A stretch of DNA of 64,000 bases from Paracidovorax oryzae ATCC 19882 (GCF_000687165.1 NZ_JMKU01000012.1:62001-126000); one strand, 5' to 3'. Counted from the stretch's first letter, positions 35,536 through 44,760 are shown. Numbers and translations: made by a program. Notes: generated from the sequence alone by a model not told the origin.

Positions 35536-36300
35536 ATGTCCGATACATCCTCTCCCCGCACCATCGCCATCGTGGGCGCCACCTCGGCCATCGCGCACCA
35601 GTGCGCCCGGCTCTGGCTGGCCGCCGGCGGGGTGGACCGGCTGGTGCTCATCGGGCGCGACGGCGCCCGCCTGCCCTCCGTGGCGGCGGACCTGCAGGTG
35701 CGCCAGCCCGGCACGCGCATCGAGACCATCGCCACCGACATGCTGCAGCCCGAGGCGATCGCCGGCACGGTGCGCGGCATCTGCGCGGACGGGGTGCCCG
35801 ACCTCGTGCTCATCGCGCACGGCAACCTGCCCGACCAGCCGGCCTGCGAGGCCGACCTCGCGGCGGCCCGGCAGGCGCTGGAAGTGAACGGTATTTCCCC
35901 CGCGCTCTGGGCCGAGGCTTTCGCCGGAGCGCAGCAATCCCGCGGGCGCGGGCGCATCGGCATCATCGGCTCGGTGGCCGGCGACCGCGGCCGCCAGTCC
36001 AACTACGTCTATGGCGCGGCGAAGGGCCTGGTGGAGCGCTACGCCCAGGGCCTGCAGCACCGCCTCGCGGGAACGGGGGTGCGCGTGACCCTGGTCAAGC
36101 CCGGCCCCACCGACACCCCGATGACCGCACACCTCAAGGCCCAGGGCGCACGCCTGGCCACACCCGAGGAAGTGGCCGGCGCCATCGTGCGCGGCATGGC
36201 GCGCGGTGCGCCGGTGGTCTATGCCCCGGCGAAGTGGGCGCTCATCATGCTCGTGATCCGCCACCTGCCCCGCGCCGTGTTCCACCGCATGAAGATCTGA
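35536..36300 (+). CDS. DprE2-like short-chain dehydrogenase (keto-reductase)
   Basis: This 254-residue SDR has an N-terminal NAD(P)-binding motif IAIVGATSAIAHQCARLW and VLIAHGNLP. Its catalytic serine is in IGIIGSVAGDRG and its catalytic tyrosine/lysine in YVYGAAKGLVE (Y159, K163). A C-terminal hydrophobic segment (KWALIMLVIRHLPRAVFHRM) resembles DprE2. In mycobacteria DprE2 reduces the 2-keto intermediate made by DprE1 to give decaprenylphosphoryl-D-arabinose. Its position directly after the DprE1-like gene supports the same role. Confidence 0.88.
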   Translation: MSDTSSPRTIAIVGATSAIAHQCARLWLAAGGVDRLVLIGRDGARLPSVAADLQVRQPGTRIETIATDMLQPEAIAGTVRGICADGVPDLVLIAHGNLPDQPACEADLAAARQALEVNGISPALWAEAFAGAQQSRGRGRIGIIGSVAGDRGRQSNYVYGAAKGLVERYAQGLQHRLAGTGVRVTLVKPGPTDTPMTAHLKAQGARLATPEEVAGAIVRGMARGAPVVYAPAKWALIMLVIRHLPRAVFHRMKI

Positions 36301-36311
36301 CATTGCCACAG

Positions 36312-38078
36312 ATGACCCACGACGAGACCCATCTCTCCCCCGTCCCCTCCCGGCAGACCTGGCGGCAGCGCTTACCGTTCGCACTGCTGATGGCGTTCGC
36401 CACCATCTACGCGATTGCCACGGCGGTATCCGCCTGGCGCACCTTCACGCCGGTCCCGATCTGGGACACGTGGGGCGCAGCGCTGGAGTTCTATATCGAT
36501 GTGCGCCATGGTGTCGGCTGGGAGGCCTGGTGGCGCCAGGCCAACGAGCACCGGCTGGTGCTTCCCAAGGCACTGTTCTGGATGGAATACACCTGGTTCG
36601 GCGGCCAGCAGGTCTTCCTGATCATCATGAACTACGTGCTCGTCGGCTGCGGCCTGGCGGTGTTCGCGGCCTTCCTGCGGGACCGCCTGCCCGCCCTGTC
36701 CGGCAGGTCGTGGTTCTTCGGCGTGACGCTGCTGGCCATAGGGCTGTTTTCCTGGGTGCAGAAGGAAAACCTGGCCTGGGCCAACCAGGGCCAGTTCTTC
36801 ATGGCGCAGGTGCTGCCGCTGGTGGGCTTCTACTGCCTCTACCGCGCCGCTTGCGCGCCAACGGCGCGCGGCTGGTTTCCTGCCGCCAGCCTGATCGGGG
36901 TGCTCAGCGTGGGAACCATGGCCAACGGCGTCATGGCCCTGCCCATGATGGTGCTCTACGCTGCCGTCGCACGGCTCGGCCGCCGGCGCACGCTCATCCT
37001 GGCAGTGCTCACCGCCATCTGCGCGGGCGCCTATGCGGTGGGCTATACCTCCCCTTCCGACCACGGCGGCGTGTTCTCCAAGCTGCGGGACCGTCCGCTG
37101 GACATGCTCTCCTACACCCTGGTCTACCTCGGCGCACCCTTCCAGCATTTCGTGCTGAAGCAGCATTCGCTGTCGTGGACTCCGCTGAGCCAGGCCTTCG
37201 GGGTGCTTTTCGTGCTGCTGACCCTGGCGCCGCTGCCGCGCGTGCTGCGCGATCCCCGCGCACACCGGCTGGACCTGGCCCTGCTGACCTTCGTCATCTA
37301 CATCGGCGGCCTCGCCTTCGCGACCAGCGGCGGGCGCGTGCAGTTCGGCCTCGAAAGCGCGCTGTCGAGCCGCTACACAACGCCGACCGTGATGGCATGG
37401 GCGGCCCTGGCGATCCTGTACGCACCGCGCCTGGTCGCGCTGCGCGGCGCGGCACGCGTGGCCATGCAGGTGCTGCTCGTCGCATGCCTGGCGCAGATGC
37501 TCGTGGTGCAGACGCGCGACGCGGAACGCAAGGAAGAGCAGCACATGCGCATGACCGGGGCGCTGGCACTGCAGATGGGCGTGCACGACAAGCGGCGCAT
37601 CGGCATGCTGATCTGGCACGAAGAGTACGGTGCACGGCTCGCCCGCGGGGCCACGGCCATCCGCGCAGGCATTTTCGGCCGCCCCGTCATGGTGGAGGCC
37701 ACCCACGCGGTGGGCGAGCATGCCGAGGCCCTGCCCCCGCGCTGCCATGCCTTCGTGGACCAGGTGGAGACCCTGCCCGGCGAGCCCCGCTTCGTGCGCG
37801 TGCAGGGCGGGCTGCTGCCCGAGCCCGAGCGCAAGCCCTTCGAGGCCGTGCGCCTCGTCGGCGCCGACGGCACGGTGGTCGGCTACGGCGTGCCCGACCG
37901 CTGGCGCAAGCGCACGCCGCCCGCGCACGCGCCGGGCCCGTTCGGGCGCTACCTCATGTTCACGGCCTACCTTCAGGTGCCGGCATCGGGGCAACTGCCC
38001 CCCGCCGTCACGCTGCAGGCGCCCGGTACGCCCTGCTCGGCCGCCCTGGTGCTGACGCCCCCCGTGCCGGCCTCCTGA
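36312..38078 (+). CDS. large polytopic membrane protein, candidate GT-C glycosyltransferase
   Basis: The 588-residue protein has about nine to eleven hydrophobic segments between residues 17 and 405, then a soluble C-terminal domain of about 180 residues. The first extracytoplasmic loop contains VPIWDTWGAALEFYID with an acidic pair candidate (D52), and NEHRLVLPKALFWMEY follows. This is the general layout of GT-C transferases that use polyprenyl-phospho-sugars. Placement right after the DprE1/DprE2-like genes makes it the best candidate for the arabinosyltransferase that uses the lipid-linked donor. I do not recognise a named family. Start ATG 36312 is 11 bases after the SDR stop. Confidence 0.7.
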   Translation: MTHDETHLSPVPSRQTWRQRLPFALLMAFATIYAIATAVSAWRTFTPVPIWDTWGAALEFYIDVRHGVGWEAWWRQANEHRLVLPKALFWMEYTWFGGQQVFLIIMNYVLVGCGLAVFAAFLRDRLPALSGRSWFFGVTLLAIGLFSWVQKENLAWANQGQFFMAQVLPLVGFYCLYRAACAPTARGWFPAASLIGVLSVGTMANGVMALPMMVLYAAVARLGRRRTLILAVLTAICAGAYAVGYTSPSDHGGVFSKLRDRPLDMLSYTLVYLGAPFQHFVLKQHSLSWTPLSQAFGVLFVLLTLAPLPRVLRDPRAHRLDLALLTFVIYIGGLAFATSGGRVQFGLESALSSRYTTPTVMAWAALAILYAPRLVALRGAARVAMQVLLVACLAQMLVVQTRDAERKEEQHMRMTGALALQMGVHDKRRIGMLIWHEEYGARLARGATAIRAGIFGRPVMVEATHAVGEHAEALPPRCHAFVDQVETLPGEPRFVRVQGGLLPEPERKPFEAVRLVGADGTVVGYGVPDRWRKRTPPAHAPGPFGRYLMFTAYLQVPASGQLPPAVTLQAPGTPCSAALVLTPPVPAS

Positions 38079-38112
38079 CACGGCGCCGCCTTTCCACGCT
38101 TTTCCGATCCCG

Positions 38113-39075
38113 ATGCATCTCCCCTCTTCCATGCAGCAGCACACCACCAAGATCGTCCTGCCCGGCGGCGCCGGCCTCGTCGGCCAGAACCTCGTCGCGC
38201 ACCTCAAGCTCCATGGCTATGCCAACCTCGTCGTGCTCGACAAGCACGCCGCCAACCTGGAGATCCTGCGCCGCATGCACCCGGACATCGTCGCCGAGCT
38301 GGCGGACCTCGCCGAGCCCGGCGACTGGGAACGGCACTTCGAAGGCGCCGACGCGGTGGTGATGCTGCAGGCGCAGATCGGAGCGCCGCAGGCCGAGCCC
38401 TTCGTGCGCAACAACCTCACCTCGACGCAACGCATCCTGGCGCTCATCCAGCAGCACCGCATTCCCCACACGGTGCACATCAGCTCCTCGGTGGTGGAGT
38501 CGGTCGCCAAGGACCACTACACCGACACCAAGCGCGCGCAGGAAGAGATGGTGCTGGCCAGCGGCATTCCCTGCGTGGTGCTGCGGCCCACGCTGATGTT
38601 CGGCTGGTTCGACCGCAAGCACCTGGGCTGGCTTTCGCGCTTCATGCGCAAGGTGCCGGTGTTCCCGATCCCGGGCAATGGCCGCTACATGCGGCAGCCG
38701 CTCTACGCGGCCGACTTCTGCCGCATCATCGTGCGCTGCATCGAGGAGCGGCGCGTGGGCGGCGTGTTCAACATCACGGGGCTGGAGAAGGTCGACTACA
38801 TCGACATCATCCGCACCATCAAGGCCGCCACGGGCGCGAAGGCGGCCATCGTGAAGATCCCCTACGGCCTCTTCTACCTGCTGCTGAAAGTCTGGGCGCT
38901 CTTCGACCGCGACCCGCCCTTCACCGCCGACCAGCTCAAGGCCCTCGTGGCGCACGACGAGTTCGAGGTGATCGACTGGCCGGGCATCTTCGGCGTGCGC
39001 GCCACGCCCTTCGCCGAGGCCATCCACGAAACCTTCCACCACCCGGAGTACAGCCGCGTGGTGCTGGAGTTCTGA
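38113..39075 (+). CDS. NAD-dependent epimerase/dehydratase (extended SDR)
   Basis: This 320-residue extended SDR has the nucleotide-binding motif [18 protein letters not shown], a serine-rich catalytic stretch [24 protein letters not shown] (YxxxK) and [13 protein letters not shown]. Family members interconvert or dehydrate nucleotide sugars or act on lipid-linked substrates. The exact substrate cannot be read from sequence. It overlaps the next gene by one base and belongs to the glycan cluster. An ATG at 38131 is an alternative start, six residues in. Confidence 0.82.
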   Translation: MHLPSSMQQHTTKIVLPGGAGLVGQNLVAHLKLHGYANLVVLDKHAANLEILRRMHPDIVAELADLAEPGDWERHFEGADAVVMLQAQIGAPQAEPFVRNNLTSTQRILALIQQHRIPHTVHISSSVVESVAKDHYTDTKRAQEEMVLASGIPCVVLRPTLMFGWFDRKHLGWLSRFMRKVPVFPIPGNGRYMRQPLYAADFCRIIVRCIEERRVGGVFNITGLEKVDYIDIIRTIKAATGAKAAIVKIPYGLFYLLLKVWALFDRDPPFTADQLKALVAHDEFEVIDWPGIFGVRATPFAEAIHETFHHPEYSRVVLEF

Positions 39076-40436
39076 TGAACGCCGCCGCTTCCCCTTCCCC
39101 CACGTCCGCGGCCGGCTCCGCCATGGCCCGCGGCCAGCGCATCGCCGTGCTCGGCGCCGGCCCCATGGGCCTGGCCGTGGCCTACCAGCTCGCGCGCGAC
39201 GGCCACCGGCCCGTGGTGTTCGAGGCCGACGACCGCGTGGGCGGCATGACCGCGATGTTCGATTTCGACGGCCTGCCGATCGAGCGCTACTACCACTTCC
39301 ACTGCACCTCCGACCACGACTTCCTCCAGGTGCTGGACGAGCTGGGCCTGGCCGACAAAATGCGCTGGCGCGCCACGCGCATGGGCTACTGGTTCCAGAA
39401 GCGCCTGCAGGCCTGGGGCAACCCGGTGGCGCTGCTGCGCTTCCAGGGCCTGGGGCTGGTGGCTAAATTCCGCTACGGCCTGCATGCGTTCCTCTCCACC
39501 AAGCGCGACGACTGGAAGCCGCTCGACGGCGTCGAGGCCACAGGCTGGATCCGCCGCTGGGTGGGCGCGGAGGCCTACGAAGTGCTCTGGCGCCGCCTCT
39601 TCGAGTACAAGTTTTACGAGCACACGGGCAACCTCTCGGCCGCCTGGATCTGGAGCCGCATCCGCCGCATCGGCCGTTCGCGCTACAGCCTCATGCAGGA
39701 AAAGCTGGGCCACCTGGAGGGCGGCTCCGCCACGCTGCTGGACGGCATGGCCGCCGACATCCGCGCGCACGGCGGCGAGATCCGCCTGTCCACGCCCGTG
39801 ACCCGGGTGCGCATGGAAGCGGGCCGCGTGCAGGGCGTGGAGACTGCGCAGGGCTTCGAGGCCTTCGACAAGGTGGTGAGCACCGTGCCCCTTCCCTTCG
39901 TGCCGCGCCTCATGCCGGACCTGCCGCAGGACGTGCTCTCGCGCTTCGCGGCGCTGAAGAACATCGCCGTGGTCTGCGTGATCGCCAAGCTGCGCAAGCC
40001 CCTCACCGAAAACTTCTGGCTCAACGTGAACGACCCGAACATGGACATTCCGGGCCTGGTGGAATACAGCAACCTGCGCCCGCTGCCGGAATCCATCGTC
40101 TATGTGCCGTTCTACATGCCCGGCGAGCACCCCAAGTACGCCGAGCCCGACCAGGCCTTCCTGGACAAGGTGCGCCGCTATCTGCGCACCATCAACCCCG
40201 CACTGCAGGACGATGACTTTCTGGCGATGCGCGCGAGCCGCTACCGCTACGCGCAACCGATCTGCCCGCCCAACTACCTGGAAAGCCTGCCGCCCGTGCA
40301 ATTGCCAGTGCAGGGCCTGTGGGTGGCCGATACGTCCTACTACTACCCCGAGGACCGCGGCATTTCCGAGAGCATCGGTTTCGGCCGCCGCATGGCGCGC
40401 GACGCAGCCCAGGCTGCCGCAGGCTCCCGCCCGTGA
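39075..40436 (+). CDS. FAD-dependent oxidoreductase, amine-oxidase/UDP-galactopyranose-mutase-like
   Basis: The 453-residue protein has a dinucleotide-binding motif [21 protein letters not shown] (about residues 24-44), followed by [20 protein letters not shown]. Its C-terminal FAD-binding segment is [20 protein letters not shown]. The fold resembles protoporphyrinogen-oxidase-like and UDP-galactopyranose-mutase-like enzymes often found in surface-glycan clusters. Together with the preceding SDR it may modify a sugar or polyprenyl intermediate. [11 protein letters not shown] (residue 17) could be the true start. Confidence 0.82.
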   Translation: MNAAASPSPTSAAGSAMARGQRIAVLGAGPMGLAVAYQLARDGHRPVVFEADDRVGGMTAMFDFDGLPIERYYHFHCTSDHDFLQVLDELGLADKMRWRATRMGYWFQKRLQAWGNPVALLRFQGLGLVAKFRYGLHAFLSTKRDDWKPLDGVEATGWIRRWVGAEAYEVLWRRLFEYKFYEHTGNLSAAWIWSRIRRIGRSRYSLMQEKLGHLEGGSATLLDGMAADIRAHGGEIRLSTPVTRVRMEAGRVQGVETAQGFEAFDKVVSTVPLPFVPRLMPDLPQDVLSRFAALKNIAVVCVIAKLRKPLTENFWLNVNDPNMDIPGLVEYSNLRPLPESIVYVPFYMPGEHPKYAEPDQAFLDKVRRYLRTINPALQDDDFLAMRASRYRYAQPICPPNYLESLPPVQLPVQGLWVADTSYYYPEDRGISESIGFGRRMARDAAQAAAGSRP

Positions 40437-40864
40437 TCGAAGCCTTCCGCTCCAGGCAGTTCCTGGCCTTCCTGGTGACGGGCGGGGTGGCGGCGCTCGC
40501 CAATTTCGGCTCGCGCATCGCGTTCAGCCACTGGATGCCATTCTCCGCCGCCGTGATCGCAGCGTACTGCGTGGGCATGTGCACGGCCTTCGTGCTGGCG
40601 CGCGCCTTCGTCTTCAAGGCGAGCACGCAGTCCACGCACAAGTCGGCGATGTTCTTCGTGCTGGTGAACCTGCTGGCCGTGGCGCAGACCTGGGCCGTGA
40701 GCATGGCCCTGCTGAAGTGGGTGCTGCCTGCGCTCGGCATCACGGCCTTCGCGCCCGAGATCGCGCACGCCGTGGGCGTGGTGGTGCCGGTGTTCACGAG
40801 CTACCTGGGCCACAAGCGCTGGTCCTTCGCCGAAACGCCGGCCCGGCCCGGCACTCCGGACTGA
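40433..40864 (+). CDS. GtrA-family membrane protein
   Basis: This 143-residue protein has four transmembrane helices in the GtrA pattern, with [20 protein letters not shown] at the start and YLGHKRWSF at the end. GtrA proteins help move polyprenyl-linked sugars across the membrane or recruit glycosyltransferases. In M. tuberculosis the GtrA protein Rv3789 is encoded next to dprE1-dprE2. The start is a GTG overlapping the upstream stop (GTGA), so it is translationally coupled to the FAD oxidoreductase gene. Confidence 0.88.
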   Translation: MIEAFRSRQFLAFLVTGGVAALANFGSRIAFSHWMPFSAAVIAAYCVGMCTAFVLARAFVFKASTQSTHKSAMFFVLVNLLAVAQTWAVSMALLKWVLPALGITAFAPEIAHAVGVVVPVFTSYLGHKRWSFAETPARPGTPD

Positions 40865-40876
40865 CCCACCGGCGCC

Positions 40877-41830
40877 ATGAACCCGCGTGCCGCCGTCACC
40901 GCTGCCCTGGCCTGCACGGCCGCCTACGTGGCGGCCCTGGCCTGGGCCGACGCCCGCAACCAGGTCTTCGCGCAGCTGCCGCGCGTGGCGGCGTGGATGC
41001 CCGGCCTGGCGGCGATGGCGTTCGCCTCCTACGGGCTGCGCTATGCGCGCTGGCACTGGCTCCTGCGCCGCGCGGGGCATGGCGTGCCGGCCATGGCGGG
41101 GTTCGCGGGCTACCTGGCAGGCTTCGCCTTCACCGCCACGCCGGGCAAGGTGGGCGAACTGGTGCGCGCCCGCTACTTCACGCGCTGGGGCGTGCCGGCG
41201 TCCCGCACCCTCTCGGCTTTCGTCTATGAGCGGGCGCTCGACCTGCTCACGGTGGCGTTGCTGGCCGCGCTGGCCGTGCCCTCCGGCCGCCTGTTCGGCA
41301 TCGTGCTGGCCTTCGTGGCCGGGCTGATCGGCGCGGTCGCCGCGGTGGCGGCCCGGCCCCGCTGGCTGCTGCGCCTGGCCGCACGCATGCGGGCCATGGG
41401 ATGGCGCCGCACGGCGCGCACCGGCCGCATGCTCGCGCTCGGCCTGGCAGGCTGCCGCCTCTGGCTCACTCCCCGCGACATGGCTGTCTCGTTCGGACTG
41501 GGCCTGGCCGCCTGGACGCTCACCGCGGCATCGTTCGCCTGGCTGCTGCAGGGCCTGGACATTACGGTGCCACTGCGCGCGGCGCTGTCCACCTACCCCA
41601 CGGCCATGCTGGCCGGCGCGGCATCGATGCTGCCGGGCGGCATCGGCACCACCGAGGCCACCATCGTCGCCCTGCTGGCGCTGCACGCCGTGCCGCTGGG
41701 CACCGCCACGCTCGCGGCCGTGGGCATCCGCTTCGCCACGCTGTGGATAGCCGTGGCCTGCGGCTTCGCCGCCATCGGCTGGCTGGAGCGGCACGCGCCG
41801 GGCGGCAGCCCGCGGGCGCAGCGCCCCTGA
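40877..41830 (+). CDS. flippase-like / LPG-synthase-TM-type membrane protein
   Basis: This 317-residue protein has about eight transmembrane segments. It carries the family signatures YLAGFAFTATPGKVGELVRARYF and SMLPGGIGTTEATIVALLALHAV. Members of this UPF0104/lysylphosphatidylglycerol-synthase transmembrane group include archaeal AglD and proteins annotated as flippase-like, often in glycan clusters. It may translocate the lipid-linked sugar or a related substrate. It is the last gene of the cluster; the next gene (AraC) lies 208 bases away. Confidence 0.8.
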   Translation: MNPRAAVTAALACTAAYVAALAWADARNQVFAQLPRVAAWMPGLAAMAFASYGLRYARWHWLLRRAGHGVPAMAGFAGYLAGFAFTATPGKVGELVRARYFTRWGVPASRTLSAFVYERALDLLTVALLAALAVPSGRLFGIVLAFVAGLIGAVAAVAARPRWLLRLAARMRAMGWRRTARTGRMLALGLAGCRLWLTPRDMAVSFGLGLAAWTLTAASFAWLLQGLDITVPLRAALSTYPTAMLAGAASMLPGGIGTTEATIVALLALHAVPLGTATLAAVGIRFATLWIAVACGFAAIGWLERHAPGGSPRAQRP

Positions 41831-41888
41831 GCAGCCGCAGGATGGCACCGGTACCCCGGGGAAACCCGTACCGGACGGCTCGGCCGAT

Positions 41889-41906
41889 AGCCAGCTGACG
41901 CAAGAA
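41889..41906 (+). promoter_or_regulatory. AraC-regulon site 1 (upstream of araC-type gene)
   Basis: AGCCAGCTGACGCAAGAA is the most divergent of four related sites (core AGCCA-N5-CGCAAGA). Exactly 18 bases downstream lies a TATGCT -10-like hexamer (41925-41930), so the site covers the -35 region. It is 132 bases before the regulator ATG and suggests autoregulation. Confidence 0.6.
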
Positions 41907-42038
41907 TCCGGCGGCAGGCCCCTCTATGCTGGCCCTGCGCGTCGCCTGGGGGCCGGGGCACCGGCCGCCCCCACCCTGGACGGCACAAGGAACATACGGC
42001 AGAGTGGCGCAACGTCCGCCTTCGCCCAGGAGACACCG

Positions 42039-42869
42039 ATGACCACCGTGAACGACCCGTCCGTGCCCCGCCCCTGCAGCAGCGGCGATCGCATCATGTG
42101 GCTCACGCACGAACGCATCTTCTACGCGGGACTGCTGGGCGCTCCGGTCATGCACGACAAGGGCGCCATCACCGTGTACGTCGCCATCGAGGGTCGCCTG
42201 CGCGTGCGCTTCCAGGGTGGGGAATGGCAGGCCGCCGAGGTCGTCGTCGTGCAGCCCTATGTCCCGCACGAGATCGCCAGCGAAGGCCGCCATGTGATCG
42301 ACCTGCTGATCGAGCCAGAAACCGTGGATGCCTCCCGCCTGCCACCCTGGCTGCGGGCCTGCGGCGCCGTGCATGTCCCCGGGTTCGCCGCCCACGTGCG
42401 CGCCACGCACCAACGGCTGGCTGCGGGCGTCGGCACACAGCCCCTGCAGCCGGCCGACTTCGACGCCGTCTTCTTCGGCCAAACCCTGCCCGGGCGCATG
42501 CTGGACATGCGCATCGCCGGCGTGTTCGACGGGCTGCGCAGCGATCCGTCCACCATGGATGCGGCCGAACAGTGCGCAGCGCAGGCAGGCCTGTCCTTCT
42601 CGCGCTTCCTGCACCTGTTCAAGGAACAGGCGGGGGGCCCGTTCCGGTCCGTGCGCACGTGGAAGCGCGCCCGGGCCCTGCTGCAGCACGTGAACAGCGA
42701 CAGCAACCTGGTGTACGTGGCGCTGAACATCGGCTATCCGGATTCCACGCACTTCAGCCACTCGATCCGCAGGACCTACGGGCTCAAGCCCAGGGACATC
42801 TTCGCCGGCTCGCGCAAGCTGCGCGTGATCGCCCAGCCGGTCATGCATCCGTCGCTCGCCGCCGGCTGA
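42039..42869 (+). CDS. AraC-family transcriptional regulator
   Basis: The 276-residue protein has an N-terminal cupin-like sensor domain (about 20-110; ITVYVAIEGRLRVRFQGGEW, VVVVQPYVPHEIASEG). Its C-terminal AraC DNA-binding domain has two helix-turn-helix motifs (CAAQAGLSFSRFLHLFKEQ, and LNIGYPDSTHFSHSIRRTYG followed by LKPRDI). It probably activates the Atu-like cluster to its right in response to a pathway metabolite. A repeated 18-bp motif upstream of it and of three downstream units is the likely binding site. Canonical atu clusters use a TetR regulator (AtuR) instead. Confidence 0.88.
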   Translation: MTTVNDPSVPRPCSSGDRIMWLTHERIFYAGLLGAPVMHDKGAITVYVAIEGRLRVRFQGGEWQAAEVVVVQPYVPHEIASEGRHVIDLLIEPETVDASRLPPWLRACGAVHVPGFAAHVRATHQRLAAGVGTQPLQPADFDAVFFGQTLPGRMLDMRIAGVFDGLRSDPSTMDAAEQCAAQAGLSFSRFLHLFKEQAGGPFRSVRTWKRARALLQHVNSDSNLVYVALNIGYPDSTHFSHSIRRTYGLKPRDIFAGSRKLRVIAQPVMHPSLAAG

Positions 42870-42882
42870 GCGCGCCGCGGCC

Positions 42883-42900
42883 AGCCAGTCCGCGCAAGAC
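42883..42900 (+). promoter_or_regulatory. AraC-regulon site 2
   Basis: AGCCAGTCCGCGCAAGAC lies 30 bases before the ATG at 42931. It shares AGCCA and CGCAAGAC with sites 3 and 4. The hexamer 18 bases downstream (GAGCAT) is a weak -10. Confidence 0.65.
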
Positions 42901-42930
42901 CGGCGCCCACGCACCGGCGAGCATGTGCGC

Positions 42931-43821
42931 ATGAACGATGAAATCCATGGCCAACCCGCGGCGTCCCCACCTGCGGTCCAGGGCAGCGCTCCCGCAGGCC
43001 GAGCGGCCCAGGCCGCCCCCATGGGCGGGCTGTGCGCCGACCTGCTGGCCGAGTACCACGCACTGGCCGGCCTCTGCCAGACCCTGTCGCCGCAGCAATG
43101 GCACACCGCAACCGATTTCCACGGCTGGACGCCCTGGGACGAAGTGGCGCATCTGCTGTTCTTCGACGAGGCCGCGCTGCTGGCGTTGGAGGATGGCGCC
43201 GCCTTCGAAGCCGACAAGGCAGCGCTCACGGAGCGGCTGGGCCGCGGGGAAGCCATCAGCGCCATCGCCCGGGAGCGCCATGGAGCGCTCGATGGCGCGG
43301 CCCTCCTCGCCCGCTGGCGGCAGCGCCACGGAGCGCTGGTGGCCGCGCTGGCCGCCATGGACGCCAGGGCGCGGCTGCCCTGGTACGGGCCCGCCATGAG
43401 CGCCCGCTCCTTCGCCACCGCCCGGCTGATGGAGACCTGGGCCCACGGCCAGGACATCCGCGACCTGGTGGGCGGCGAGCATCCCGCCGGGCCGGGCCTG
43501 CGCCACATCGCCCACCTCGGCGTATCCACGTTCGGCTGGAGCTTCGCCAATCGCGGCCTGGCCGTGCCGCATCCCGTCCCGTTCGTGGACCTCACCGCGC
43601 CCGGCGGAGAACGCTGGACCTGGGGCGAACCTTCCAGCGAACACTGGGTGCGCGGTACCGCCCACGATTTCGTGCTGCTCGTGACCCAGCGGCGCCACCG
43701 CGCGGATACCCGGCTGCAATGGGCCGGCGACCCGGCAGAGCAGTGGACCCGGCTGGCCCAGTGTTTCGCGGGCGAGCCCGCAGACGGCCCCTCCCCCGGC
43801 GAGCGTGTCTCCCGACGCTGA
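42931..43821 (+). CDS. DinB-superfamily metal-binding protein (TIGR03084-like)
   Basis: This 296-residue four-helix-bundle protein resembles the mycothiol-dependent maleylpyruvate isomerase N-terminal/DinB superfamily. Putative metal ligands are the His in WDEVAHLLFFDE and the Glu and His of METWAHGQDIRDL (E-x3-H). A C-terminal SCP-like region contains WGEPSSEHWVRGTAHDFVL. Proteobacteria do not make mycothiol, so the thiol partner or reaction is unknown. It follows the regulator and precedes the DUF2156 gene, overlapping it by 17 bases, and belongs to the AraC-controlled block. A GTG at 42925 is an alternative start. Confidence 0.8.
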   Translation: MNDEIHGQPAASPPAVQGSAPAGRAAQAAPMGGLCADLLAEYHALAGLCQTLSPQQWHTATDFHGWTPWDEVAHLLFFDEAALLALEDGAAFEADKAALTERLGRGEAISAIARERHGALDGAALLARWRQRHGALVAALAAMDARARLPWYGPAMSARSFATARLMETWAHGQDIRDLVGGEHPAGPGLRHIAHLGVSTFGWSFANRGLAVPHPVPFVDLTAPGGERWTWGEPSSEHWVRGTAHDFVLLVTQRRHRADTRLQWAGDPAEQWTRLAQCFAGEPADGPSPGERVSRR

Positions 43822-44710
43822 CACACCCGGCGGCGCCGAAGGCCTCGCGCTCACGCTGGACCTGGCGCCGCGCATCGCTCCCCTGCTCGAACGCCGCATC
43901 GCAGGCCTGGGCGAGCATGCGCCGGCCGATCTGTCGTTCGGCAACCTGTGGCTCTTCCGGCATGCGCACCAATGGCGGTGGCACGGCGGCGCCTGGCCCT
44001 GCGTCGCCGGCCGCGCCTACGATGGGCAGCGTCTGGCCGTGCCGCTGTTCGATGTACGCAAGGCACCGCGCGGCGTGCTGCACGACCTGGCGCTGCGCCA
44101 TGGCGGGCTGTTTCCCCTGTGCAGGCACGAGGCCGAGGTGCTCGGCCGGTCTGGATGGAAACTGTCGGCCGAGCGCGCCGACGCCGACTACCTCTATCCG
44201 GCCGGGCAGTTCCGTGGCTACCGCGGCCCCGCCCTGCACAACAAAGCCAACCTGGTGGCACAGCTGCACGCCGCGCACACGCTGCATGCGGAACCCTACC
44301 GGCCAGCGCTGCAGCCGCACGCGCTGGCCGTGCTGCAGGGATGGCTGCACGACAAGGGCAAGGCCGCGGGCGACGCCGACGACGCACCCTGCCGCGAGGC
44401 CCTGGCCGGCGGGCCGGAACTGCGGCTCGAAGGCTTCATGCACTGGGCCGATGGCGAGCCCGCGGGCTTCCTGCTCGCGGAACCGCTGCAGCCCGGCGTC
44501 TGGGTGGTGCGCTTCGCCAAGGGCCTGGTGCGCTTCAAGGGCATCACGCAGCACATGTTCCGCCACTTCGCCGAGCGCCCGGACGCGCGCGTGGACTGGC
44601 TCAACTTCGAACAGGACCTGGGCCTGGCCAATTTCCGCCAGACCAAGCTGAGCTACCGGCCGGCCCTGCTGCTGCCCAAGTGGCGGCTGCTGCCCGACAC
44701 TCTGGCCTGA
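43805..44710 (+). CDS. DUF2156 / phosphatidylglycerol-lysyltransferase-domain protein
   Basis: This 301-residue soluble protein resembles the DUF2156 GNAT-like domain found at the C-terminus of MprF-type lysyl-phosphatidylglycerol synthases, but it has no transmembrane part. Recognisable segments are FGNLWLFRHAHQWRW, YRGPALHNKANLVAQLH and FVRFKGITQHMFRHFAERP-like residues. The function in this context is unknown; an acyl- or aminoacyl-transfer role is possible. The start is GTG within the end of the preceding gene, implying translational coupling. Confidence 0.75.
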   Translation: MSPDADTPGGAEGLALTLDLAPRIAPLLERRIAGLGEHAPADLSFGNLWLFRHAHQWRWHGGAWPCVAGRAYDGQRLAVPLFDVRKAPRGVLHDLALRHGGLFPLCRHEAEVLGRSGWKLSAERADADYLYPAGQFRGYRGPALHNKANLVAQLHAAHTLHAEPYRPALQPHALAVLQGWLHDKGKAAGDADDAPCREALAGGPELRLEGFMHWADGEPAGFLLAEPLQPGVWVVRFAKGLVRFKGITQHMFRHFAERPDARVDWLNFEQDLGLANFRQTKLSYRPALLLPKWRLLPDTLA

Positions 44711-44742
44711 TCCTCCGGCAGGGTGCGATGCCGCAGCGGCAC

Positions 44743-44760
44743 AGCCACTCGGCGCAAGAC
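44743..44760 (+). promoter_or_regulatory. AraC-regulon site 3 (upstream of atuC-like gene)
   Basis: AGCCACTCGGCGCAAGAC lies 69 bases before the atuC-like ATG. A TACGCT -10-like hexamer (44779-44784) starts exactly 18 bases after it, the same spacing as at site 1. It differs from site 4 at a single base. Confidence 0.7.
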
